Of a stretch of DNA of 64,000 bases, positions 43,461 to 53,447 are shown one piece after another. This DNA comes from Microcaldota archaeon (GTDB lineage Archaea > Micrarchaeota > Micrarchaeia > Anstonellales > Bilamarchaeaceae). Under the pieces are notes generated by a model. The model had not been told where the DNA came from, made no database searches, and saw only the letters and a program-made list of their open reading frames with translations. Position 1 is the stretch's first letter. The number at the start of each line of letters is the position of its first letter. The translations under genes were made by a program, and so were the position numbers. Location of the stretch: positions 220,778 to 284,777 of the forward strand of contig JACRGD010000007.1 of the NCBI GenBank assembly GCA_016212525.1. The letters are read 5' to 3'.

Positions 43461-43880
43461 TTAAGACAATTTTCTTAGAGCTTCCAACGCAGCATCTTTC
43501 TTTTCAAAAGGAACAAACAAATGATCGTGAAAATATCCGCTAAAGGCATTAACAACGATTTCCTTTGCTGCAAGTGCACCCGTAACTTTGGAAAAAAGAC
43601 CGACAGACATCATATCTGAATTCACATTAAGAGTTAGTTTGGCAAATGGACCTGCAACCTGCTTGAGCGAATATGGCTCGACAATCGATTTAAGTGGTTC
43701 ATAAAAAACAATTGTCATGCCCTCATTTTCTCTAAACACACAGACAATATATTGCATATAGTTGGCAAGAGTAAAGAGTGCATCCTGATTCACAGTTGCA
43801 AAATAATACTTCTGCGAATCGAGCTTGGGATCGAGATTTTTCAGGATTTCAGAAAGATTTGAAACGGGCATAGGAAACAT
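43461..43880 (-). CDS. ACT-domain protein
   Basis: The 139-residue protein appears to contain two ACT-like halves. The first has YYFATVNQDALFTLANYMQYIVCVFRENEGMTIVF. The second has FAKLTLNVNSDMMSVGLFSKVTGALAAKEIVVNAFSGYFHDHLFVPFEK, with the G-L-x-x-K/R-V-x-x-A-L-x-x-x-x-I-x-V pattern of ACT domains. This layout resembles small stand-alone ACT proteins thought to sense amino acids. It ends 53 nt from the antitoxin start and begins 12 nt after the polB stop, so it is probably co-transcribed with polB. ATG 43871 is an alternative start. Confidence 0.75.
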   Translation of the reverse strand: MFPMPVSNLSEILKNLDPKLDSQKYYFATVNQDALFTLANYMQYIVCVFRENEGMTIVFYEPLKSIVEPYSLKQVAGPFAKLTLNVNSDMMSVGLFSKVTGALAAKEIVVNAFSGYFHDHLFVPFEKKDAALEALRKLS

Positions 43881-43892
43881 CTCATAAAGGAA

Positions 43893-46307
43893 TTAGAAAA
43901 AACTATCGAGGCTCTGCTGCTTTCCGCCAACCTTTAGGCTATATTCATCATAACCCAGTTCTTTCATGATTTTCATGACCGCAGGCATCAACTGATTATC
44001 GAGATAGTAATCGACATCATAATCTTTGGCCATCTCAAGGGGAACTGCCTTATCGGAAATCGTTTTTCCGCTCTTTCCGATGACATATGAAATAATAGTT
44101 CCCTTAGTTACTACTGTTCCGGTTGCTGCAAGTTTCTTTGCCGCAGTTGTTTCTGGACTTATTATATCATAGCCGGCAAGATCTTTGGTTATCTGGGTGC
44201 TAATTGCAAGCCTCTCAAGAGGAACTTTTCCGCTGCGCAACTCGTTAATAGTATCTTTAATTATTTTTGCAGCCTTCTCCTTACTACCTTCCTTGAGAAT
44301 TGCCTCGAGGACCTTTAGCTGAGTTTCTTTTGCAACTGCAGACCAATCGCGCCGAACCAATTCGAAACCACGGATCTTGGTCCTGCCGTCTTCACCTAAA
44401 AGAGCGTATTTTTTCTTTGCACCAGTACCATCATCGTCGGAATTTTTTTTGCTTACAAACACGCCCCGAGGATAGAAACCTTCGAGTTCCAGCTCCATCT
44501 TATCGGGAAGGTGATCGTTCACATCATTCATGAATTTGATGACATCGTCCTTATTTTTGTAGATGAGAAAAACCGAATCGGTGTCTGCATAGAGCACCTG
44601 GAAACCAGACGCCTCCGCCCGGGCGATTGTTTCGGCAATATGCATTCTGCCCCAGGCAGTAACGCTCTCGGCACACGGCCGAGAATACCAACGGGATCGG
44701 GCATAACCAAGATAACCGTAGAAAGAGTTTGCAAGAATTTTAAGGGCGTGAGATCGAGCGCTTAGACGTGTGTAAAGGTCAGTGGATTTATCGACAGTCT
44801 TAAGTTCATCTTTGATTTTTCCTCGCATCTCGACTAGGTAATCGAGCACATGGGGAACAAGACCCTTTTCCTTCTTTGAGAATTTGGCATCAGTTGGAGA
44901 TTTGAAATATTCACTTTCAGTTGAAGCATCAGCTGGATCGCTAAGAAGTGTCCCTGGATCTATATTATATGAGATTATAATCGAGGGATACAGACCACGA
45001 AAATCCAGAACTGCCATATTTTCGTAAATTCCAGGCTCGGGCAATTTGACAAACGCACCCTGAATCGGAGCTTCGAGCCGCTCACTAATCGTGTCGCCTC
45101 CGGGCTTAGAGGGAATCAATTGATTCCAATCGGATGCATTGTACATCAGCAGGTTTTCGACCAGTTGCCCACTTGTCGAGAGAGTAGTTTCATAGAGAGG
45201 CATTTTTGCAACGCTCGAAAGCTCGGCCTGAATCGGAACAAACCGTTTGCCTAGTTCCAGCGTCAGATCAGAATCGATAAGCGAATATTCACAAAGCAAA
45301 TCGATGTCATTGCTGTCCCAGATTTTCCAGATCTCATCCTTTTTCATTTTGACTTTTTTGCGCTTAAGTACGTCCTCGGAAACCGAATCCAGAGACATGC
45401 TCTGTGCTTTTATCAGACCGATGAAGGAAAAGAACTTGACTATAGGAAACAGGTCCACGTGGATTCGGCCATCTAACCGCATGCCCTTTATGTTGCCCTT
45501 ATTGACGAACTTGATTGATTTGCCAAATCTACCCATGTTGAAATTTGCATTTGTTTTCTGAGCCCGCATCTTAAGATAAGGCAGATCGAAATTCGAGGAG
45601 TTATAACCCAAAAGTAAATCTGGATTTTCCTTCTTTATAGCAGTAGTGAGCGCCTCGAGCATTTCCTTTTCAGTTTTGACTACCTGAACGAAATCTTTGG
45701 AGCAGGGTTTGTAGGTTATAACTCCCTTGGAGTTTTCTCCTACATAACTAATCATGACTGCCGGATCTTTCTCTTCATTAGGAATACCGGTTGGATTGTA
45801 AGTTTCAATGTCGAAAGACATCAAAGAGAGGGTCGGATCACCAGTAGTCACAGACAGTATCTTCTTTATTTCACGGCCCTCACGTTCATAGTGAATTACA
45901 TGAAGCGGAGTTAATTGCATATCGAAAACAAAACGACGTGCAAATGGAATGTTATATTCGAAGCAGGTAAAGCCGATTTTGGACTTTATGATTGGAACAT
46001 CGGAGGGCTGCTCGCAATAAAGCTTAATGAGGGATTTTTTCTTAAGACCAACTTTCTTTTCGATCATCTCTGCACGTTTTGGCTTTGAGATCGAACCATC
46101 TTTGCGAATTCCGGTTAGAGCAAGTAAGTTTGGTATGTCAGATTCAGCCGCATCAACCAGGAAATAAGGATCGTGCTGAATGTAAAGACGAACTGTTTTT
46201 TTGCCCTTTACTACAAGAGTTATGTAAGTTTTACCTCCCTTAACGGTGTAGCCGGCATCGAGAAAATAGGCTTTTTTAACCTTGAGAGTTTGAGAATTAG
46301 CAGACAT
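43893..46307 (-). CDS. polB: Family B DNA polymerase
   Basis: The 804-residue replicative or repair polymerase has the 3'-5' exonuclease motifs FDIET (165-169), YNSSNFD (235-241) and YSLID (341-345). The polymerase motifs are DFRGLYPSII (435-444), the finger helix KILANSFYGYLGY, and YADTDS for the second catalytic Asp. Length and order match archaeal PolB. The motif DFRGLYPS is a variant of the common DFRSLYPS. The C-terminal GGKQQSLDSFF resembles a PIP box (Q-x-x-L-x-x-F-F) for binding the PCNA clamp. Both active sites look intact. Confidence 0.96.
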   Translation of the reverse strand: MSANSQTLKVKKAYFLDAGYTVKGGKTYITLVVKGKKTVRLYIQHDPYFLVDAAESDIPNLLALTGIRKDGSISKPKRAEMIEKKVGLKKKSLIKLYCEQPSDVPIIKSKIGFTCFEYNIPFARRFVFDMQLTPLHVIHYEREGREIKKILSVTTGDPTLSLMSFDIETYNPTGIPNEEKDPAVMISYVGENSKGVITYKPCSKDFVQVVKTEKEMLEALTTAIKKENPDLLLGYNSSNFDLPYLKMRAQKTNANFNMGRFGKSIKFVNKGNIKGMRLDGRIHVDLFPIVKFFSFIGLIKAQSMSLDSVSEDVLKRKKVKMKKDEIWKIWDSNDIDLLCEYSLIDSDLTLELGKRFVPIQAELSSVAKMPLYETTLSTSGQLVENLLMYNASDWNQLIPSKPGGDTISERLEAPIQGAFVKLPEPGIYENMAVLDFRGLYPSIIISYNIDPGTLLSDPADASTESEYFKSPTDAKFSKKEKGLVPHVLDYLVEMRGKIKDELKTVDKSTDLYTRLSARSHALKILANSFYGYLGYARSRWYSRPCAESVTAWGRMHIAETIARAEASGFQVLYADTDSVFLIYKNKDDVIKFMNDVNDHLPDKMELELEGFYPRGVFVSKKNSDDDGTGAKKKYALLGEDGRTKIRGFELVRRDWSAVAKETQLKVLEAILKEGSKEKAAKIIKDTINELRSGKVPLERLAISTQITKDLAGYDIISPETTAAKKLAATGTVVTKGTIISYVIGKSGKTISDKAVPLEMAKDYDVDYYLDNQLMPAVMKIMKELGYDEYSLKVGGKQQSLDSFF

Positions 46308-46348
46308 ATATGGATATTAGAATGGAAGAATAAAAAAAGAGAGCCGGA

Positions 46349-47197
46349 TCAAAACGAATTCGAAATTACAGCATCCCGATAGTGCAAACCTGGAGAAAGA
46401 TATGTTTCCACACGCTCCTCAAAAAACGGAGGGGGGATCAGGTGCACATTTGAAAAAGCACTACGGGCATTTGCCCAAACATGCGGCTCAAAAATAGAAA
46501 TAAGAGACTCCAAAAGAGACCGATCGAGAGAGATGACCCCTGCCAAGACAGCAGATTCCAAAAGAGCAAGTGACTGAGAAGTGAACGAAAAACATGATGG
46601 GTCATCAGAACCAGGCCAATTTCCTAGAACCTCGACATGACGATCCAGAGCAGCTAGATAGGACCCGGATACGATCAGATGATTGAATGGTTTGAATTGA
46701 TAGTTTAACAAAGCACGAACCAGATCATATGGAGAATAAATTGTATCACAAAATTCAGCAACACGGCAAGTTTCGTTGACGATAGCAAGTGCAGAAGGAG
46801 CTAAAGTAGGAGATAAGTAATCATCAGAGAAAAGTGAATCAAAGCGCCGTTGCTGGTCGGGTGAAAGCGAGGCACCAGAAAAAAAGAAGCGCCATGCATC
46901 GGGAATGGCACCAGTCCGAAAGTAAAAATCAAGACAGGTAAGAAGGTGAGAAAATACATCTTCTGGAAGCTTGCGCTTTAATCTAAGGGCATATGCAATA
47001 GTCGTAGGATTGCCAAAAGAAGCAAGACGAAAGAATGAAAGCCGATCCAGAGGCGAAACTAAAACTCCAGAGCCCGAACCAAGAGTAGAGAGGTCGAGCT
47101 GGGGATTGTAACGAGCAGTTCCCCTAAAGAGACATTTAGTCTCGCGTACCCTTGACACAAACTGATAGAGTTCAGGTTTGGTAGCAAGAAAAGACAT
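46349..47197 (-). CDS. Unknown 282-residue protein
   Basis: I do not recognise it. It is soluble, mainly helical, and rich in Leu, Phe, Ser and Pro, for example ALRLKRKLPEDVFSHLLTCLDFYFRTGAIPDAWRFFF and LLESAVLAGVISLDRSLLESLISIFEPHVW. There are a few isolated Cys and no metal-binding cluster. A TATA-like TTTATTAATG sits about 29 nt before the ATG at 47197, so the gene is a separate transcription unit. It is one of six ORFans on this strand. Confidence 0.55.
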   Translation of the reverse strand: MSFLATKPELYQFVSRVRETKCLFRGTARYNPQLDLSTLGSGSGVLVSPLDRLSFFRLASFGNPTTIAYALRLKRKLPEDVFSHLLTCLDFYFRTGAIPDAWRFFFSGASLSPDQQRRFDSLFSDDYLSPTLAPSALAIVNETCRVAEFCDTIYSPYDLVRALLNYQFKPFNHLIVSGSYLAALDRHVEVLGNWPGSDDPSCFSFTSQSLALLESAVLAGVISLDRSLLESLISIFEPHVWANARSAFSNVHLIPPPFFEERVETYLSPGLHYRDAVISNSF

Positions 47198-47327
47198 ACT
47201 GCAAAATCAATCGTTTACAACATTAATAAACATTTGTAATTTACGGGAATTGATGTCTATTCTTTTTATAGACAGAATGTACAGATGAGGAAGACAGAGA
47301 TACTAGCCATTTGAAAAAAGACGCTAG

Positions 47328-47335
47328 AAATAAAA
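47328..47335 (+). promoter_or_regulatory. TATA box of pyrH
   Basis: aaataaaa is centred 26.5 nt before the ATG at 47358, again giving a leaderless transcript. Confidence 0.45.
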
Positions 47336-47357
47336 ACATCAGCGATAGATTAAGATC

Positions 47358-48038
47358 ATGAAAATTGTACTCTCAGTTGGCGGAAGCATGATCAACCCGG
47401 ACGGAAAACCGGATGTCACATTTCTTAGGGAAATAACAAAGATAATAAAGGAATCAAAACATGAATTTGGAATTCTCTGTGGCGGCGGAATCGTGGCACG
47501 CGCATACGCGAATGCAGCACGGGAACTTGGCGCTAGCGAGTACGATTCGGACAATATAGCTATCATCTCCACCAAGCAAAACGCAGCGATCCTGGTAGCT
47601 GCCCTGCTCAACGGAGGAGTCGAGGTCGAGAACAAAGTCTTTGACAATTTCGATGATGCAAAGCGAACGGGCAAAAAAGTAGTTGTTATGGGCGGAACGA
47701 TACCCGGAATAACTACGGATACAGACGCAGTTCTTCTGGCCGAATCCATGGGAGCCAAAAGATTACTTAACTTGAGCAACGTCGATGCGATTTATGACTC
47801 AGATCCTCGTAAAAACCCCAAAGCCAAGCGATTTTCGAAGATGACTTACGAGGAACTTATAAGCCTTGCAACAGCCAGCGACAAGAGAATGGCCGGAACC
47901 AATTTCGTTTTCGACTTGCTCGCATGCAAACTAATCGCACGATCCAAGATCGAGACGCACTTTGTCGCTGGAAAAGACCTAAATGGGATAAAGGCAGCGA
48001 TAGAAGGCAAAACACACGAGGGAACGGTAGTAAAATAG
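47358..48038 (+). CDS. pyrH: UMP kinase, archaeal type
   Basis: Phosphorylates UMP to UDP, upstream of CTP synthase in pyrimidine nucleotide synthesis. The 226-residue amino-acid-kinase-fold protein starts MKIVLSVGGSMINPDGKPD. It then shows GILCGGGIVARAYANAAR, VVVMGGTIPGITTDTDAVLLAESMGAKRLLNLSNVDAIYDSDPRKNP, and KRMAGTNFVFDLLACKLIARSKI. Length and text match archaeal UMP kinases rather than the longer bacterial enzyme. Confidence 0.95.
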   Translation: MKIVLSVGGSMINPDGKPDVTFLREITKIIKESKHEFGILCGGGIVARAYANAARELGASEYDSDNIAIISTKQNAAILVAALLNGGVEVENKVFDNFDDAKRTGKKVVVMGGTIPGITTDTDAVLLAESMGAKRLLNLSNVDAIYDSDPRKNPKAKRFSKMTYEELISLATASDKRMAGTNFVFDLLACKLIARSKIETHFVAGKDLNGIKAAIEGKTHEGTVVK

Positions 48039-48097
48039 AACAGGAAAATAGGCCATTGAAATAAGAAGAAAGTAAGATAAATAAATTAAGAAAAGAA

Positions 48098-48811
48098 TTA
48101 GCCCTTGAGATATTTGGTGATCTCCTTGTCGGAAAGGGACACCGATTTCTTTGTTTTTGAGCTGATATACGAGATTTCTATATTTTCAGCTGAGATTTTC
48201 TCTTCGTGAGAGCCTTTTATCGCATCGATAGCGAGTTTGATCGCATCTTCGACAGTTATTGTGTCCTTGTAGCTCTTCTCGAGTATCTCATCAACTTCTT
48301 TCTTGTTTGCACCAATTGAATCTGCCTTAAATGCAGTCATTGCACCGCTTGGCTCGGCTTCAAAGAGCTTTGGACCAGTCGAATCGACACCGGCAATAAG
48401 AAGAGAAACACCAAATGGTCGGATTCCGCCATATTGGGTGTAGACCTGCATAGTGTCGCAGACGCTTCGCGCGATCAGATCGACATCCGGAGGCTCATTG
48501 TAAGTAATCCTGTGCTTTTGAGCATCGACACGGGCGCCATCAACCAGTCTTCGTGCATCGGCAATAAGACCACTTGCAGTTACTGCAATGTGAGAATCGA
48601 CCTGGAAAATTTTCTTAAGAGAAGAGGGAACAACCAGCTTCGAATGAATAGACTTATAGGCAACTAGGGCCACACCATCTTTAGCGCAGATACCGATGGC
48701 AGTTGCGCCTCTCTTGACTGCTTCCTTGGCATACTCCACCTGGAAAAGTCTTCCATCTGGAGAGAAAACAGTAATTGCTCGATCGTATGCTTGGGGGGAT
48801 ACTCCGTACAT
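48098..48811 (-). CDS. psmA: Proteasome subunit alpha
   Basis: Forms the outer rings of the 20S proteasome. The 237 residues begin MYGVSPQAYDRAITVFSPDGRLFQVEYAKEAVKRGATAIGI, the gate-forming tail and first strand of alpha subunits. GSHEEKISAENIEISYIS follows at the C terminus. Alpha subunits lack the catalytic Thr, as here. An AGGTGA motif stands before the ATG, so this gene uses Shine-Dalgarno initiation rather than a leaderless start. The beta subunit is not in the window. Confidence 0.97.
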   Translation of the reverse strand: MYGVSPQAYDRAITVFSPDGRLFQVEYAKEAVKRGATAIGICAKDGVALVAYKSIHSKLVVPSSLKKIFQVDSHIAVTASGLIADARRLVDGARVDAQKHRITYNEPPDVDLIARSVCDTMQVYTQYGGIRPFGVSLLIAGVDSTGPKLFEAEPSGAMTAFKADSIGANKKEVDEILEKSYKDTITVEDAIKLAIDAIKGSHEEKISAENIEISYISSKTKKSVSLSDKEITKYLKG

Positions 48812-48954
48812 TAAATTTCACCTCGATAATTAAGAATAGATTTTGTTGTTATTTGAAATTACACGAGGGAATTTATAAAGGCGATGGAAGAAGAGAGGAC
48901 GAAGTGGGATGAAAAAGGAAACGATAAAAAAGATAAGATAAAATAAAAAATAAG

Positions 48955-51819
48955 TTACTTTCTTGAATTGGTCTTTGATCGACCAAATAAGAAATATGCC
49001 CCAGCACCAATCAAAAGTAACACAATAACTCCCAAGATCAAAGGCAATGATGAACCAGAAGATTGTGGGGGTGCAGGAGTCGGTTGGACTAGAGGGACTG
49101 GTTTTGGTGCAGGAGCCGGAGCAGCCGGAACGGTTGCAGAGCGAATCTCTGATCGTGCACGCTCAGACATCACCTTTGCAGTCTCATAATCGCCCGAGTT
49201 AAACGATGCAAGTGCAATCTCATAGATAGATTGGGCAGAAGAAACATTCTTACCCGCACGAACAGCCATAGAGAGTTCGGACCTGAGACTATCAAGCGAT
49301 GCAGTTGCATCTGCCCTGGCAGCGGCAATCGGATCCGGAGCTGGTGTCTGGGGCTCTGGAGCAGGCGGAGGCGGCTGGATCTGAACTACCACCTCGGAGG
49401 GAGCAGGCGTTCCGATCGAAGGTGTAGTACTAGGCAATACACACATTTCCCATGAAATCGAAAGCGGAGATACTCTTGCATAGGTATTGGATTGAGACCA
49501 AACTTCATATTTTGCAGTTTGAGGAATTACAAATGTTGCTTTTCCATTTTCATCAGTCGATTTAGAATCAATCTGACCTACATAAGGATCAACTTCCAGA
49601 ATACGAATAGTTATACCAGAGACAGCAGAACCAGAAGAAGTTGTAGTAACTTCCAATTGATTATCTGGACAGAGCTTACTAGTATCAATACTCAAAGATC
49701 GCCTGGAAGAACTTGAACCAGAGGAAGAACTTGAAGATGCACTAGATAAACTGGAGGCACCACCAAAGACAGTTGGACTCGAACCCGAGAAATGGGGCAG
49801 ACTCAACCATATTCGGTTTGTGCTTGTATTTACAAAGCAGGTCGAACTACGATTAGTCATAGAACACGCAAGACCTCCAGCAGTCGTATTAAAGAGCGAC
49901 TGATTGTAGTCTGCAAATGCAGATGGAACACCTGTTCCGTCAGGATATGTAGTGGAGTTCCACAGACTTCCCCAGTCATCATTAAAGACCTCAGTCATAC
50001 TTACATTGACACCGGCCGAATCGTTCAGTGAATCGTTGTAAGCCATTTCAACATACAATCTCTCATACACGGTAGAGGGTATGGCACCTCCAAATCGGAA
50101 GTTTCTTCTAAAGCTAGTTGAATTAATAGTGGAATTGTCATTAGTCGAGAAGTCCGAATCTGGAGGACCCGAAGCAGACATATCTACGCCTACATAGTAA
50201 ACGGAAACACCGCTAGTACTATCCCGAATAAGAACATTTGTTCGAGCCGAAGTCGCGATAGTAAGAGGATTGAAAGACCCCCCATCATCACCAGTATTAA
50301 GAGACCTGAGCCTACAACCACCATTCCAAACAAAGGAAGTGTCTGGTTGGGGAAGATCACAAGTGGAATTGTGAACAAACAGATGAATATCTATACCAGT
50401 ATTTACTCTTGAAAGATTTTGCGGATCGCGCGGCCTGAAGTTAGTAAGATTTACACTAAGACCCGAAGAATTGAAGGTGTATTCACGAGGAGCAAACTGA
50501 GAGTTATATATTCTCAAGGTACCGTTTGTTCCATTTAGCATAGGAATATTCACATAACCAGATTGGTTTGGAGCTGCAAAAAAGGTATACTGTGTCCAGT
50601 TGTAAAAGCTATAATTGAACACGATCTCAGACATACCTCCCTTGGGGCCCTCACCTTGACCCTGGAAAGTATCCATAAGGCGGATAGAAACTAAGGACGT
50701 ATTTATTGCAGACATATCGCTGCCAGCCACATAGTTTCCACCCAGACGCTGCATAGTACAATTAAGATCAGAAATATTTGAGGTGGAAATAGTGATATTT
50801 TGGAAACATCCAAAGTATTCAGTACCCGAAGTCGTCTCAACGCTATTGTTCGATGCCAAAGCTAACATAAGATAGCCAAGGCCTGAAGAAACACCAACTA
50901 CAGACATATTATAGAAACCAGTTTCTGAATTGAGATTATAGACAGTGTTGTTAAATTCAGGAACTCCCCGATTTGACATAGGGGGCATCATTAGAGGAAC
51001 ACGACCTCCTACAAGAGGATATAGATAAATTCGCGAAAAGTTAAGAGCCGTGCTATTGGTTGTTGCACCAAGTGTACCATTAACCAGTACAACAAGGGTC
51101 GTGGCATTTACACGAGCATTGAAGTAACCACCAGCATTATCTGAAATATTTGCATCAGTAACTGAGAAACTGATAGGTGGAGAACGAGTCATGCTCTGCT
51201 CGCCTCCCGAATCATTCATCATCAGAACAATAGTATAATTTTTACCTGTTGGAACGGGAATCAACCGATTAGTAACATAGCTATTAAAGAATTGATCAAT
51301 GGGAGATCCGATCCCATTATCAAAAAGAATTCCGCTAAAAGCAACATCAGCAGTTGAATTAAATGCAGTGATATTTATGATTGCGGCTGGTGAGGTCGTA
51401 ATCGTGGTCAGTTCAGAAGCGCTTGAATTTAGAGCAGAGGCAAGCATCTGCATCGGAAATTCTGGGAAGAAGGGACCTGCCTCAAGAACATTAAGGGAAC
51501 TATTTGACTCGTTATAAACATAAACACGGAGCCGATAATTAAGACCCGGAGTTCCTGGATCATCATAGGTTAGACTAAATATGCCAGTGGTCGAATTGGA
51601 ATTGTTTGAAGATACCAGAGAAATGGCTTCACCCCGCATACCAGTTCTATTTACCAGATAAAGCGAAACATTTGCAGAAACATTTGAAAATGTCGAATTT
51701 TGTATCTTACCATAAAGAGTGTAATTAGTTGAATACGAAGAAGACATCAAGGAAAGAAGAACCAAAAGACCCAAAAACACAAATCCAAAAGTAGATTTGT
51801 TAGTAAATTTAGCGAACAT
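48955..51819 (-). CDS. Large sequon-rich surface protein
   Basis: The 954-residue protein has a signal peptide (FGFVFLGLLVLLSLMSSSYS, about 11-30) and a C-terminal membrane helix (LPLILGVIVLLLIGAGAYFLFG) followed by a basic tail. The external part has dozens of Asn-x-Ser/Thr sites and few Cys. A Ser run (SSASSSSSSGSSSSRRS) is near residue 700. An Ig-like domain follows (VSGITIRILEVDPYVGQIDSKSTDENGKATFVIP). A Pro-rich stalk (QPPPPAPEPQTPAPDP), a helical segment (AAARADATASLDSLRSELSMAVRAGKNVSSAQS) and another Pro stretch lead to the anchor. It is probably a major glycosylated cell-surface or S-layer-like protein; the family is not named. Confidence 0.75.
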   Translation of the reverse strand: MFAKFTNKSTFGFVFLGLLVLLSLMSSSYSTNYTLYGKIQNSTFSNVSANVSLYLVNRTGMRGEAISLVSSNNSNSTTGIFSLTYDDPGTPGLNYRLRVYVYNESNSSLNVLEAGPFFPEFPMQMLASALNSSASELTTITTSPAAIINITAFNSTADVAFSGILFDNGIGSPIDQFFNSYVTNRLIPVPTGKNYTIVLMMNDSGGEQSMTRSPPISFSVTDANISDNAGGYFNARVNATTLVVLVNGTLGATTNSTALNFSRIYLYPLVGGRVPLMMPPMSNRGVPEFNNTVYNLNSETGFYNMSVVGVSSGLGYLMLALASNNSVETTSGTEYFGCFQNITISTSNISDLNCTMQRLGGNYVAGSDMSAINTSLVSIRLMDTFQGQGEGPKGGMSEIVFNYSFYNWTQYTFFAAPNQSGYVNIPMLNGTNGTLRIYNSQFAPREYTFNSSGLSVNLTNFRPRDPQNLSRVNTGIDIHLFVHNSTCDLPQPDTSFVWNGGCRLRSLNTGDDGGSFNPLTIATSARTNVLIRDSTSGVSVYYVGVDMSASGPPDSDFSTNDNSTINSTSFRRNFRFGGAIPSTVYERLYVEMAYNDSLNDSAGVNVSMTEVFNDDWGSLWNSTTYPDGTGVPSAFADYNQSLFNTTAGGLACSMTNRSSTCFVNTSTNRIWLSLPHFSGSSPTVFGGASSLSSASSSSSSGSSSSRRSLSIDTSKLCPDNQLEVTTTSSGSAVSGITIRILEVDPYVGQIDSKSTDENGKATFVIPQTAKYEVWSQSNTYARVSPLSISWEMCVLPSTTPSIGTPAPSEVVVQIQPPPPAPEPQTPAPDPIAAARADATASLDSLRSELSMAVRAGKNVSSAQSIYEIALASFNSGDYETAKVMSERARSEIRSATVPAAPAPAPKPVPLVQPTPAPPQSSGSSLPLILGVIVLLLIGAGAYFLFGRSKTNSRK

Positions 51820-51929
51820 GAGTAGACAAAAAAGATGAACTTATTAAAGCTTTTGAAAGAAAGTGAGATAAAATGGGAGATGAAGGAGAGACTTACTAAA
51901 TGCATAGTCCGATGCTCGAAAAAGTAGGA

Positions 51930-52823
51930 CTACATAGATCGTAATCTCTTGATCCGGTCATCAATCGGTGGATGCGTCGCAAATAGATTAAGCAATTTGT
52001 TGGGAAATGGATCGAAAAGGTAAAGCGAGGCAGTGGCACTAGAAGCTGACTGAGTAGGCATCGATTTAGCCTTTATTTTTTCAAGTGCCTTTGCCAGACC
52101 GTCAGGATAACGGGTTAACCGCACACCGTTTGCATCTGCCAGATATTCTCTTTGTCTGGAAATGGCAAGTTTAACCAATTCGGCAAAGATAGGTGCAAGG
52201 ATTGCAAAAACCAGGGCAAGGAGAATCAATACTCCGCCTCCGCCGCGATCACGCCTCGACCCACCACCATAGAACATCATTCGCCAGCCCATATCTCCGA
52301 CGATGGCAATAGCACCCGCAAAAACAACTGCAATCATAGTGAAGCGAATATCGTAATTTGCAATGTGCGACATCTCATGAGCCAGAACCCCTTCCAATTC
52401 TTCACGGTTCATTATTTCAAGCAAACCCGAAGTCACCGCAAGAGCAGAATGTTGAGGATCTCGGCCGGTTGCAAATGCGTTGGGAGCAGGATCATTTACC
52501 AGATAAATCTGAGGCATCGGAACTCCAGAAGCCAGAGAAAGACCCTCCACAACATTGAAAATATATGGATATTCTGCTTTGGTAATTGACTTCGCGCCGC
52601 TCATAGTGAGGATGATCTTGTCGCCAGCATAGAAGGACACTACTGAATAGACCAGAAGGAATCCAAACCCAAGAATCGGACCACAGACACCAAGATCAAA
52701 AGTATATGATAGAAATAGTATGAGCGCGAAAAAAAGACCGAAAAGTAAAATTAAAAGAATGAGAGAATTTCTCTTATTTGCATCGATAGCATCAAAGAAA
52801 CTAACTCGTTCACCCAATTCCAA
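51930..52823 (-). CDS. htpX: HtpX-type zinc metalloprotease (M48 family)
   Basis: Membrane-bound protease that degrades misfolded membrane proteins. The 297 residues contain two N-terminal helices and the zinc motif HEMSH (149-153), followed by further hydrophobic segments. REYLADANGVRLTRYPDGLAKALEKI supplies the third zinc ligand Glu, and FATHPPIDDRIKRLRS is at the C terminus. It follows lemA by 15 nt, a common pairing of the two genes in prokaryotes. Confidence 0.95.
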   Translation of the reverse strand: MELGERVSFFDAIDANKRNSLILLILLFGLFFALILFLSYTFDLGVCGPILGFGFLLVYSVVSFYAGDKIILTMSGAKSITKAEYPYIFNVVEGLSLASGVPMPQIYLVNDPAPNAFATGRDPQHSALAVTSGLLEIMNREELEGVLAHEMSHIANYDIRFTMIAVVFAGAIAIVGDMGWRMMFYGGGSRRDRGGGGVLILLALVFAILAPIFAELVKLAISRQREYLADANGVRLTRYPDGLAKALEKIKAKSMPTQSASSATASLYLFDPFPNKLLNLFATHPPIDDRIKRLRSM

Positions 52824-52838
52824 CCCCTCGCAAAATCA

Positions 52839-53405
52839 TTAGAATTGTACTTTTGGAGCTATCTTTTCGGTTTCGGCTGCCTTGAAATATTCGGCCGCTT
52901 TAAATCCAAGCATCGGAGCGATTACGTTCTGAGGGAACATTGCGATTGCAGTATTGAATTCCAAAACCGCATCGTTGTATGCAGTTCGAATGTAAGAGAT
53001 CTTGTTCTCAGTTCCTGCCAATTCTTCCTGAAGCATTCTGAAATTTGCATCTGCCTTAAGTTGAGGATAGCTTTCTGCCAGGGCGAAAACGGACTTTAAG
53101 GTTGAAGTTAGCATATTGTCTGCCGCAGCCCTCTGTTCTGCTCCGCCAGAAGTGATCATGGATCGGTATTTGGTTACATTCTCGAGAACTTCTTTCTCAT
53201 GTTTTGCGTAACCCTTTACGGTTTCGACCAAATTAGGAATAAGATCATATCTTCTTTTGAGCTGAACATCGATCTGCGCCCAGGCATTATCGACACGATT
53301 CTTAAGGGAAACCATACGATTGAAGATACCTATGGCAATCAATGCCAGAACACCTAGAGGAACCAAAATGCAAACTGCTGCGAGTATAAGATCTAATGCT
53401 GCCAT
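52839..53405 (-). CDS. lemA: LemA family membrane protein
   Basis: The 188-residue protein has an N-terminal membrane helix (about 5-28). The LemA core follows: RMVSLKNRVDNAWAQIDVQLKRRYDLIPNLVETVKGYAKHEKEVLENVTKYRS, then FRMLQEELAGTENKISYIRTAYNDAVLEFNTAIAMFPQNVIA. The body is a four-helix coiled bundle. The function is unknown, but the fixed link to HtpX suggests a role in membrane quality control. Confidence 0.95.
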   Translation of the reverse strand: MAALDLILAAVCILVPLGVLALIAIGIFNRMVSLKNRVDNAWAQIDVQLKRRYDLIPNLVETVKGYAKHEKEVLENVTKYRSMITSGGAEQRAAADNMLTSTLKSVFALAESYPQLKADANFRMLQEELAGTENKISYIRTAYNDAVLEFNTAIAMFPQNVIAPMLGFKAAEYFKAAETEKIAPKVQF

Positions 53406-53447
53406 TTTTTACACCTAGAAGGAATAAACATCGCTGGTTTTTAAGGG

